Below, in pieces: positions 1 to 4,566 of a DNA stretch of 5,120 bases (position 1 is its first letter; the number at the start of each line of letters is the position of its first letter). Source of the stretch: Moraxellaceae bacterium (GTDB lineage Bacteria > Pseudomonadota > Gammaproteobacteria > Pseudomonadales > UBA3067); assembly GCA_002401525.1 (NCBI GenBank), contig NVTH01000205.1, forward strand, positions 1-5,120, in the 5' to 3' direction. The notes beneath the pieces are model-generated. The model saw only the letters and a program-made list of their open reading frames with translations. It did no database searches and was not told where the DNA came from. Position numbers and translations under genes: made by a program.

Positions 1-333
1 ATAAGACAGAATCAAAAACCCAGCAAGCGCGCCCATCCATCCTACAAGCTGCCACAAACGAGACGCCCCCGCCTCCTTCGCCAAAGTTCGCATTGACTCC
101 ATCGGGCTCAACTTACCGCGACGACCAATCAACACTTCGCCCATCATGATAGGAATCCCCACCAAAACAATGCACACCAAATACAGCAGCACAAACGCCC
201 CGCCGCCATTTTCGCCGGTGATGTAAGGAAACTTCCAAATATTCCCCAAGCCCACCGCAGACCCGGTTGCAGCCAAAATAAAAACCCAACGGTTCGACCA
301 GGTGCCATGCACTGCTTCAGATTGTTCTGCCAT
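1..333 (-). CDS. Sodium-dependent transporter, neurotransmitter:sodium symporter (NSS/SNF) family, N-terminal part
   Basis: Reading the minus strand from the ATG at 333 gives 111 codons, open to the window edge, so the C-terminal three quarters of this ~450-residue inner-membrane protein lie outside. The first transmembrane helix carries the family signature GSAVGLGNIWKFP (residues 24-36), the unwound segment that in LeuT helps bind Na+ and substrate. It is followed by ENGGGAF (41-47), a second hydrophobic helix ending GIPIMMGEVLIGRRG (59-73), and the start of a third helix (about 94-111). Members couple the Na+ gradient to uptake of amino acids or related small solutes; the substrate cannot be told from this part. 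The start is supported by AAAGG about 10 nt upstream and by the short hydrophilic N-terminus usual for the family. It is divergent from smpB with a 146-bp gap. Confidence 0.95.
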   Translation of the reverse strand, partial: MAEQSEAVHGTWSNRWVFILAATGSAVGLGNIWKFPYITGENGGGAFVLLYLVCIVLVGIPIMMGEVLIGRRGKLSPMESMRTLAKEAGASRLWQLVGWMGALAGFLILSY

Positions 334-356
334 AGCTCAATAACCTTTGATAAAAA

Positions 357-411
357 ATTTGCCGCCCATTTTCTTTAATTTAAAACAAAGACACAAGGAA
401 ACGCGGCAAAT
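357..411. repeat. 9-bp inverted repeat between the transporter and smpB
   Basis: ATTTGCCGC at 357-365 is exactly complementary to GCGGCAAAT at 403-411, with a 37-nt AT-rich spacer. It lies 24 bp upstream of the transporter start, so it would fall in that gene's promoter or 5' leader. It could be an operator with two half sites or a leader hairpin; the sequence does not distinguish these, and chance is possible. Confidence 0.4.
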
Positions 412-442
412 ACTTGAAAGACATAAAAATCAAAACCATTCC

Positions 443-471
443 TTAACTCATTGCTACAAGGTAGTTATAAT
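443..471 (+). promoter_or_regulatory. Predicted sigma-70 promoter of smpB
   Basis: A perfect -10 box TATAAT (466-471) stands 17 bp downstream of a 4/6 -35 match TTAACT (443-448). Transcription would start at about 477-480, at or immediately before the smpB ATG (480), which would give a leaderless or nearly leaderless message. The only Shine-Dalgarno-like AAGG (458-461) would then be upstream of the transcript. A more distant promoter cannot be excluded. Confidence 0.5.
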
Positions 472-479
472 TGATAGCT

Positions 480-956
480 ATGGCTAAAAAGAAGGCAAAA
501 CAGCAACACTCCAACACCATCGCGGTAAACCGTCGTGCGCGTTTCGAATATTTCCTAGAAGGAAACACCGAAGCAGGCATCGTCTTAGAAGGCTGGGAAG
601 TCAAAAGCCTACGGGCGGGACAACTCAACCTCACCGACAGCTACGTCAATTTCAAAAATGGCGAAGCCTGGCTACACGGCTCTCACATCGCGCCGCTCAA
701 CACCGCGTCCACCCACATTACTCCTGAACCAGACCGTGCCCGCAAACTACTGCTACACGCCAAGGAACTGAGCAAATTCATTACCGCCACCACAGCAAAA
801 GGTTTTACCTGCTTGGCCATCTCCATTTATTGGAAACACGGCCTGGTTAAAGTAGACATCGCTCTGGGAAAAGGCAAACAACTCCACGACAAACGTGCCA
901 CCCAAAAAGACCGGGAATGGGGCAGAGAAAAACATCGCGAATTGCGGCAACGTTAA
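480..956 (+). CDS. smpB: SsrA-binding protein SmpB
   Basis: This 158-residue protein has the usual SmpB length. It delivers tmRNA to stalled ribosomes in trans-translation by binding the tRNA-like domain and standing in for the missing anticodon stem. Family hallmarks are visible: an N-terminal lysine-rich MAKKKAKQQ, NRRARFEYFLE, GIVLEGWEVKSLRAGQLNLTD, then STHITPEPDRARKLLLHAKEL, YWKHGLVKVDIALGKGKQLHDKR, and a basic tail ending EKHRELRQR that would enter the mRNA channel. The ATG at 480 is chosen because homologues begin M(A/T)KKK. A TTG at 471 would add MIA and has AAGG at a better distance (9 nt), so the start is not fully settled. Its RNA partner ssrA begins 73 bp downstream on the same strand. 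No terminator is evident between the two. Confidence 0.97.
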   Translation: MAKKKAKQQHSNTIAVNRRARFEYFLEGNTEAGIVLEGWEVKSLRAGQLNLTDSYVNFKNGEAWLHGSHIAPLNTASTHITPEPDRARKLLLHAKELSKFITATTAKGFTCLAISIYWKHGLVKVDIALGKGKQLHDKRATQKDREWGREKHRELRQR

Positions 957-1014
957 TCCTTCAACCCACAACACCTTATGTCAATTTCAGACACACTAAT
1001 CTGCAAGGATAGAG

Positions 1015-1020
1015 TATAAT
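1015..1020 (+). promoter_or_regulatory. -10 box of the ssrA promoter
   Basis: A perfect TATAAT sits 9 nt before the mature tmRNA 5' end, so transcription would begin at about 1026-1029 and leave a very short leader for RNase P to remove. No good -35 hexamer is seen 16-18 bp upstream, so activity would rest on the -10 box or on upstream sequences. Confidence 0.5.
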
Positions 1021-1029
1021 AAGAGTTAT

Positions 1030-1391
1030 GGGGGCGACATGGCTTCGACGCTGGTAACGAAACCTCATGGTGCATGCCGAGAAGTGCAACAATTCTCGTA
1101 AATCCTTTGTCGCATAATAAAGTAATCGCAAATAACGATACTTACGCTCTAGCGGCGTAGCAATACGAAGCTAACCGACGGACGAATTTGCTTGTGGATT
1201 TCTCTGTCGGGCGCATAGACACAAGATCGCAACAAAGCTTGCCTGGAGCCGCGTTGTTAAAACCTATCAGGATCGCGGTCAATGCCCTGTCTGTCGGGTT
1301 GTTAACTGCTAAATCAATAGACAAGACTAAGCATGTAGATCCATAGGCAGAGTGCTGACGGACGCGGGTTCGATTCCCGCCGCCTCCACCA
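1030..1391 (+). ncRNA. ssrA: Transfer-messenger RNA (tmRNA, ssrA)
   Basis: This 362-nt RNA rescues stalled ribosomes: charged with alanine and bound by SmpB, it enters the A site and its short reading frame adds a degradation tag. The 5' end GGGGGCG (1030-1036) pairs with CGCCTCC (1381-1387) to form the seven-pair acceptor stem, with one G-U, before the encoded ACCA. The T arm GCGGG-TTCGATT-CCCGC precedes it, and the GCTTCGACG segment follows the 5' end as usual. The tag frame runs from GCA at 1128 to TAG at 1158-1160 and reads ANNDTYALAA. The resume GCA is preceded by AGTAATC, like the conserved UAGUC element. Between tag and tRNA domain are GC-rich stretches expected to form the pseudoknots. 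The gene lies next to smpB, and its 3' end is the apparent integration site of the accessory region to the right. Confidence 0.97.
1207..1391 (+). repeat. ssrA 3'-end direct repeat, intact copy (putative att site)
   Basis: This stretch of ssrA is repeated at 3800-3937 in the same orientation. The two copies share both outer boundaries and the terminal T arm and CCA; after 1391 and after 3937 the sequences are unrelated. Apart from six substitutions, a 2-nt gap and a 45-nt deletion in the other copy, the alignment is exact. Tyrosine-recombinase elements commonly insert in the 3' end of ssrA and rebuild it, which gives exactly this arrangement. The intact gene here would hold one junction site. 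Confidence 0.85.
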
Positions 1392-1412
1392 AATTCTGAA
1401 CCCACGAAGACC

Positions 1413-1450
1413 AAAAAAGCCTATAATTTTAACCAGTTATGGGCTTTTTT
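1413..1450 (+). terminator. Rho-independent terminator downstream of ssrA
   Basis: AAAAAAGCCTATAA (1413-1426) pairs with TTATGGGCTTTTTT (1437-1450) through 14 base pairs including one G-T, around a 10-nt loop, and ends in six T. It starts 22 nt after the tmRNA CCA. Because it lies beyond the putative att junction, it belongs to the accessory side. The sequence after the second ssrA copy (3938 onward) has no comparable hairpin. The A-rich 5' arm means it may also act on the minus strand. Confidence 0.85.
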
Positions 1451-1523
1451 GTACCTGCAGGCCGAGCAACATTGAATTGAATTTACTGGCACTTCACGTT
1501 CGTCTCAGCAAGGAATTCGCCTC

Positions 1524-1946
1524 ATGCACGAAGACACTCGCTGGCAACAGCGGTTATCCAACTACAAGCAAGCGTTATTGAATTTAACTGAAGCCGTGAA
1601 TATCAGCCAACGACGCCCACTCTCGAACCTCGAACAACAGGGCTTGATTCAGGCCTTCGAGTTCACCCACGAGCTGGCTTGGAATTGCCTTAAGGACTAC
1701 CTGCAGTATCAAGGCGAGCAAAACTTGCTGGGATCGCGGGATGCCACACGAAAAGCATTTTCAGTAGGACTGATCACAGACGGTGAACAGTGGATGGACA
1801 TGATCGCCAGCCGCAACCGCACATCTCACACCTACAACAAAGAAACCGCCCAACAAATTGTCGAAGCAGTGCTGACACACTATTATCCCTTGTTCAAAAA
1901 ACTAGAACAGCGTTTAACTCAATTAAAAGAAACCCCCAATGAATAA
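1524..1946 (+). CDS. HEPN-domain toxin, HI0074-like nucleotidyltransferase substrate-binding protein
   Basis: This 140-residue, mostly helical protein resembles the Haemophilus HI0074 family, annotated as nucleotidyltransferase substrate-binding and belonging to the HEPN superfamily. The HEPN signature R-x4-H-x-Y is present as R97-NRTS-H102-T-Y104 in MIASRNRTSHTYNK. In studied HEPN/MNT pairs the HEPN partner is an RNase toxin, and the MNT partner silences it by adding AMP to the motif tyrosine, here Tyr104. A family-typical stretch LIQAFEFTHELAWNCLKDYL (41-60) and a helical C-terminus from about 108 are also seen. AAGGA (1510-1514) lies 9 nt before the ATG. The stop overlaps the start of the MNT gene, indicating translational coupling. 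Toxin activity here is inferred from family and pairing. Confidence 0.9.
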   Translation: MHEDTRWQQRLSNYKQALLNLTEAVNISQRRPLSNLEQQGLIQAFEFTHELAWNCLKDYLQYQGEQNLLGSRDATRKAFSVGLITDGEQWMDMIASRNRTSHTYNKETAQQIVEAVLTHYYPLFKKLEQRLTQLKETPNE

Positions 1947-2250
1947 CGGCTTGAGTGCTGAACAAAACAAAGCCATTTGCAAAGTACTAAGCCAGCACAC
2001 TCAAATTAGTGAAGCACGGCTGTACGGCTCTCGCGCACTCGGCCGTTATCGTTCAGGCTCAGATATAGACCTAACGCTATTGGGAGAGATCGACTTACCC
2101 ACATTAAACCGGATCAGCCTAGAACTAGACGACCTATTACTGCCTTGGGAAATAGATTTATCCGCTTATGCATTAATAGACAATCCCGACCTACTTGATC
2201 ATATTCGACGGGTTGGGCAGGTCTTTTATCGGAAAAAAGAGCAGCATTAA
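1939..2250 (+). CDS. MNT-domain nucleotidyltransferase antitoxin (MntA-like)
   Basis: This 103-residue minimal nucleotidyltransferase carries the DNA polymerase beta-type active site. LYGSRALGRYRSGSDIDL spans residues 28-45 with the G30-S31 and D42-x-D44 metal ligands, and a third carboxylate is probably D73 in PWEIDLSAY. It is short enough to consist of the catalytic domain only. In MntA/HepT systems this protein AMPylates the HEPN tyrosine and so neutralises the toxin. Its ATG overlaps the HEPN gene by 8 nt (ATGAATAA), and there is no strong ribosome-binding site, so translation is probably coupled to the upstream gene. All catalytic residues appear intact, so the pair is likely functional and may stabilise the surrounding accessory DNA. 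Confidence 0.92.
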   Translation: MNNGLSAEQNKAICKVLSQHTQISEARLYGSRALGRYRSGSDIDLTLLGEIDLPTLNRISLELDDLLLPWEIDLSAYALIDNPDLLDHIRRVGQVFYRKKEQH

Positions 2251-2258
2251 AGAAGCAC

Positions 2259-2722
2259 GTGCCAATATTTTTATATGGCTTCCTACAAAAAGTACTCCGA
2301 CATAAACTCGAATCAGCAACAATAAATTATTATTTTCTATCGGCCCATAATAAGCCCCGAAATATCAAACCTCCCCCGCGGATTACGACAAGCCGACTTA
2401 TGATAGGGGGCATCTAGTCACCTCTAAATCCATCGACCAATCAATCGCCACTAGCTCTGAAAAGTATTTGATTTCGAACATGGCGCCACAGCTTCCGGGC
2501 TTCAATCGCGCGATATAGAAAGAGCTGAAAAATAAAGAAAAGCGATTAGCGGAAACCCAGGGCGAGGTGCGGCTAATCATTTATAGAGAACCAACAAAAT
2601 ACATAGGGCCGGCGCCAGTACAGAGCGCATTATTCAAAGTGATCTACTTCAATGGCAAAAGCAAGGCGGACTTAATCCCTTATATGAAACTAAAAACGGC
2701 GCGCGGTTTGTCGTTGCACTAG
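2259..2722 (+). pseudogene. Broken DNA/RNA non-specific endonuclease (NUC1 / Endonuclease_NS family)
   Basis: Reading through from 2354 gives a clear fragment of this Mg2+-dependent nuclease family (Serratia nuclease, EndoG). The catalytic motif YDRGHLVTS is at 2399-2425 (DRGH 2402-2413). SNMAPQLPGFNRAI (2474-2515) contains the metal-binding Asn (2477-2479). KYIGPAPVQSALFKVIYFNGK, like the family's IGxxxVPxxFFKVIY, follows, and the frame ends at TAG 2720-2722. A TAG at 2516-2518 replaces the Trp expected in FNRAIW-KEL. The frame is closed upstream by TAA at 2351-2353, but another frame from GTG 2259 reads VPIFLYGFLQ and YYFLSAHNKPR, which resembles the N-terminal part of such enzymes (less certain). 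The reading thus implies 5' truncation, a frameshift or deletion near 2345-2360, and a nonsense codon. It starts 8 nt after the MNT gene and would make no active enzyme. Confidence 0.82.
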
Positions 2723-2728
2723 TACTTG

Positions 2729-3202
2729 TTAAGCTTTGGCTACCTCCAAATATTTATTGAGAATAAATGGCCAACCATAGTCAGAATTAAGTGATTCCCT
2801 ATAAGCTAGCGCCCCTTCGCCATGCTTTTCAAAACCGCTATGAACAAGCGACACAATAGTAGTTTTCAAATTGATCATCGTGAAATTTACTTCAACTACA
2901 CTCGCTTTTTGTGGGTTGGGCTGAGGTTCTCGGTTTGGGCTGATTTGCCAGGTAAATATTATTTTCTCTGACGGGTGACACTTTAATACCCGACCCCAAT
3001 CAACTTGAAATCCGTTAGGACCTACTTCAGTGCAGCGACCATTTTCACATGACGCTAAACTAATTGACTCCAAGGATTCCTGGGACCAGGTGTAATCACT
3101 CGGCCACCAGCTATTAAAACCTTCGGTGAAAAGTTTAAACGCTTCGGAAATTGAGATGGGAACTTCTATTTCACATCGAACCGGATCTACAATATCAATC
3201 AT
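2729..3202 (-). CDS. SRPBCC / AHSA1-like ligand-binding-fold protein
   Basis: This 157-residue cytosolic protein has the START-like (SRPBCC) fold pattern of the AHSA1 group. VRCEIEVPISISEAFKLFTEGFNSWWP (8-34) forms the first strand and helices, with the typical Trp-Trp-Pro. VDWGRVLKCHPSEKIIFTW (67-85) matches the WGRVLxxxPPxRIxFTW strand pair. SVVEVNFTMI...TTIVSLVHSGFEKHGEG (101-130) and a C-terminal helix DYGWPFILNKYLEV (141-154) complete the fold. Ligand and role are unknown; the fold binds small hydrophobic molecules, and some members act in stress response or metabolism. ATG codons at 3214, 3205 and 3202 compete; 3202 is chosen because GGAG lies 6 nt upstream. It runs opposite to its neighbours, and its stop is 6 bp from the end of the broken endonuclease. 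A second, truncated copy lies at 4964-5120. Confidence 0.85.
   Translation of the reverse strand: MIDIVDPVRCEIEVPISISEAFKLFTEGFNSWWPSDYTWSQESLESISLASCENGRCTEVGPNGFQVDWGRVLKCHPSEKIIFTWQISPNREPQPNPQKASVVEVNFTMINLKTTIVSLVHSGFEKHGEGALAYRESLNSDYGWPFILNKYLEVAKA
2812..2963. repeat. Direct repeat of SRPBCC coding DNA, first copy
   Basis: This 152-bp block recurs at 4969-5120 in the same orientation, 2157 bp away, with 5 mismatches and no gaps. The repeat continues past the window edge on the right-hand copy, so its full length is unknown. It could support homologous recombination that removes everything between the copies, including the ssrA remnant and higBA. Confidence 0.9.
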
Positions 3203-3378
3203 CATCAACTCCATTTTCCAGTAGCCTTGTCTTAATCACCTAACAGATAATTAAGTTACCCGAGCTTCTTTTGCCGAAATTCCTTTGTTTACCATAAGCC
3301 TTTCATAAAAATATTTATATTCCATTACATGCCAATAATATATCGACAACCTTCAAACGCCCCACAAAAAAGAGCAAC

Positions 3379-3395
3379 TGCGCGCTGAAAGCGCA
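3379..3395 (-). other. GC-rich hairpin
   Basis: TGCGC (3379-3383) and GCGCA (3391-3395) form a 5-bp stem around a 7-nt loop. On the minus strand a run of six T follows 7 nt after the stem, so a weak terminator is possible, but the spacing is poor. Confidence 0.3.
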
Positions 3396-3481
3396 CTTTG
3401 AAAGACCATCCTGACCGGCAAATTTAAATTAAATCTATTTAATATCCATCAACTACTTACGACCTAAAAATCATTCAAAAG

Positions 3482-3505
3482 AGGAACGAGACCACAGGCG
3501 TTCCT
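3482..3505. terminator. Possible weak bidirectional terminator hairpin
   Basis: AGGAACG (3482-3488) is perfectly complementary to CGTTCCT (3499-3505) with a 10-nt loop. On the minus strand the stem is followed at once by CTTTT; on the plus strand TTTTT comes 9 nt later. The T runs are short or displaced, so termination is uncertain. No gene that it would serve is recognised next to it. Confidence 0.35.
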
Positions 3506-3799
3506 TAATAGAGTTTTTGTACATCACAGAACACCAGCTCCTTGCACTCAAGCACTGACAACCTTTTGAAAGCAAGTATTCTCGTTGTTAGAAGTACCAC
3601 TAATATTGCCTGCTGCAATTTTTATTCTTATAGGCCAAAGTGCCCATTTTATGCCGCTCAGGCCGGAGGAAAGCACTTTTTGAATCTTGCCTTTGATCTC
3701 AGAGTGATATTTAAGCTAGCATAGGAGCCATTGACACCCACCATGAAAATGCATTTCCTCGGTGAAAAAATATTTGAGGACACCCACATTAATTTTCCT

Positions 3800-3937
3800 T
3801 CGAGCGCATAGACACAAGCGCAACAAAGCTTGCCTGGAGCCGGGTTGTTAACTGCTAAATCAATAGACAAGACTATGCATGTAGATCCATAGGCAAAGTG
3901 CTGGCGGACGCGGGTTCGATCCCCGCCGCCTCCACCA
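3800..3937 (+). repeat. Partial, internally deleted copy of the ssrA 3' end (putative att duplication)
   Basis: These 138 nt align with 1207-1391 of the intact tmRNA gene and end at the same CCACCA. The T arm (GCGGG, CCCGC) and the 3' acceptor strand CGCCTCC are kept, but the whole 5' half including the tag frame is absent, so no tmRNA can form. Differences from the intact copy are six substitutions, a 2-nt gap after ACACAAG, and loss of 45 nt. The lost segment is bounded in the intact gene by GTTGTTAA at 1253-1260 and 1298-1305, and a single GTTGTTAA remains here, as expected for repeat-mediated slippage. It is best read as the far attachment site of an element inserted at ssrA, or as a foreign ssrA end carried in by one. 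Confidence 0.88.
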
Positions 3938-3992
3938 CTTAACTCACTGATAAGTGACACGCAGGCTAATGAAAGTTCTCCCCTACGAGCAC

Positions 3993-4187
3993 TTAAACAG
4001 CCTCAAACGTACTCTTTCGCAAGCAGCTGGCCTCAAGCACATCTTCGCGCCTGCACCTGATTTGACCATCCAGTTTTACGTAAATAGGGCTTATGCCCTC
4101 AGGGCGCCATCGCTCCAACGTCATCTCACTCACCTGCCAACGATTACAAAGTTCTCATTGCATCATAAGTGCTTGATACTCATTCAT
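3993..4187 (-). pseudogene. Small AlpA/excisionase-like helix-turn-helix protein, interrupted by TGA
   Basis: Reading the minus strand from ATG 4187 gives 64 codons with one in-frame TGA (4155-4157, codon 11). The product begins MNEYQALMMQ; after the TGA it continues ELCNRWQVSEMTLERWRPEG, then ISPIYVKLDGQIRCRREDVLEA and a tail ASCLRKSTFEAV. This is the pattern of the MerR-like winged HTH of AlpA or excisionase-type regulators: the helix RWQVSxxTLERWRxEG, then the wing YVKLxGQIRxRREDV. Such proteins accompany integrases and plasmid or island genes. GGAGA sits about 8 nt before the ATG, so this was a genuine start; CGA (Arg) to TGA is a plausible single change. A restart at GTG or ATG inside would remove the first helix. 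It diverges from higB, sharing a 59-bp intergenic region with two inverted repeats. Confidence 0.72.
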
Positions 4188-4188
4188 A

Positions 4189-4217
4189 TTGATTCTCCAG
4201 TATATTTCAGTTGAAAT
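4189..4217 (+). promoter_or_regulatory. Predicted higBA promoter
   Basis: TTGATT (4189-4194, 4/6) and TGAAAT (4212-4217, 4/6) are separated by 17 bp, predicting a start near 4224 and a leader of about 23 nt. The -10 element lies inside the inverted repeat at 4203-4218, which would let a bound repressor block the polymerase. An alternative -10, TATATT at 4201-4206, lacks a matching -35. Confidence 0.4.
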
Positions 4218-4218
4218 A
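4203..4218. promoter_or_regulatory. Inverted repeat 1, probable operator of higBA
   Basis: TATTTCA-GT-TGAAATA is a perfect palindrome of two 7-bp arms around 2 bp, located 29 bp upstream of higB and overlapping the predicted -10. Its size suits a dimeric HTH repressor such as HigA, which represses its own operon in known systems. The divergent HTH gene could be the other user of the site. Confidence 0.6.
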
Positions 4219-4233
4219 GTCCCATTTTGGGAC
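4219..4233. promoter_or_regulatory. Inverted repeat 2, directly adjoining the first
   Basis: GTCCCA-TTT-TGGGAC has two perfect 6-bp arms around 3 bp. It begins at the base after inverted repeat 1 and ends 13 bp before the higB start. It may be a second operator, or a hairpin at the 5' end of the higBA message. Confidence 0.55.
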
Positions 4234-4246
4234 CAGCATCAACCTT

Positions 4247-4549
4247 ATGAGAGTCATTGCCTTATCAACACTGAAAGCTTTCCGGGAAGAGTACCCGGAA
4301 TACATGGATGCTAAAGAGCCAACATTAGCCTGGTATCGCCATACGTTAGCGGCCGATTGGAGCGCACCTGCCGATGTTAAGCAGGACTTCAGAAATGCCA
4401 GCATCCTCAAAGATGGGCGTGTGGTTTTCAATATAGCTGGAAATAAGTATCGACTAGTCGTATGGATCAACTACGCCTACCGAGTGGGCTACATACGATT
4501 CATCGGTACTCATGCTCAGTATGACAAGATAGATGTACACACTATTTAA
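4247..4549 (+). CDS. higB: Type II toxin HigB (mRNA interferase, HigB_toxin family)
   Basis: This 100-residue protein matches the HigB toxin family along its length. It begins MRVIALSTLKAFREEYPEY, continues with LAWYRHTLAADWSAPADVK (27-45), DFRNASILKDGRVVFNIAGN (47-66) and KYRLVVWINYAYRVGYIRFI (67-86), and ends GTHAQYDKID. Toxins of this RelE-like fold bind the ribosome and cut translated mRNA; the basic and aromatic residues in the KYRLVV and YIRF strands fit that fold. Toxin precedes antitoxin, the usual order for hig loci. No clear Shine-Dalgarno is seen upstream of the ATG, so toxin translation may be weaker than that of higA, which has a strong one. There are no disruptions, so it should be active. 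Confidence 0.93.
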   Translation: MRVIALSTLKAFREEYPEYMDAKEPTLAWYRHTLAADWSAPADVKQDFRNASILKDGRVVFNIAGNKYRLVVWINYAYRVGYIRFIGTHAQYDKIDVHTI

Positions 4550-4566
4550 CTGCCGGAGGAATAACT

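Larger units (their letters stand above)
3203..3799. other. Gene-poor stretch with hairpins; no confident gene
   Basis: I recognise no intact gene in these ~600 bp. Contents are AT-rich patches (3300-3345, 3420-3445), two hairpins listed separately, and short open stretches. One minus-strand frame (3251-3325) reads MEYKYFYERLMVNKGISAKE, which resembles the C-terminal FYERL...GKxxKxA segment of IS110-type transposases, but it is only 24 residues long and the match is weak. Plus-strand 3542-3724 is an open frame of 60 codons with a TTG start, no recognisable domain and no ribosome-binding site. A 22-codon frame from ATG 3743 ends inside the ssrA remnant. The stretch is most likely scar DNA left by deletions between modules. 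Confidence 0.5.

Noticed and set aside
1142..1414. Minus-strand 90-codon ORF over ssrA
   Set aside because: It is the antisense of tmRNA. The peptide with NRTRVRQHSAYGSTC arises wherever this RNA is translated backwards, and it reappears over the ssrA remnant because the DNA is repeated.
2398..2580. Minus-strand 60-codon ORF
   Set aside because: It lies antisense to the endonuclease pseudogene, whose plus-strand reading has clear catalytic motifs; the minus reading has none.
2723..3244. Integron cassette recombination sites around the SRPBCC gene (GTTAAGC near 2728, ACCTAAC at 3238-3244)
   Set aside because: The seven-base core motifs occur easily by chance. I could not find the paired inner boxes of an attC site or the same sequence flanking the second SRPBCC copy.
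3542..3724. Plus-strand 60-codon ORF with TTG start
   Set aside because: There is no ribosome-binding site, no recognised domain and an uninformative composition; it is mentioned only as part of the gene-poor stretch.
3658..3960. Minus-strand 100-codon ORF over the ssrA remnant
   Set aside because: Its N-terminal half is the same antisense-tmRNA artefact, and the rest has no recognisable domain.
3954..4214. Plus-strand 86-codon ORF between the ssrA remnant and higB
   Set aside because: It is the opposite-strand shadow of the HTH gene at 3993-4187, starts with GTG without a ribosome-binding site, and reads into the higB operator region.
4207..4470. Minus-strand ORF over higB, and similar ones over higA (4612-4839) and smpB (443-634, 753-974)
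   Set aside because: These are shadows of well-supported genes in other frames and have no family features of their own.
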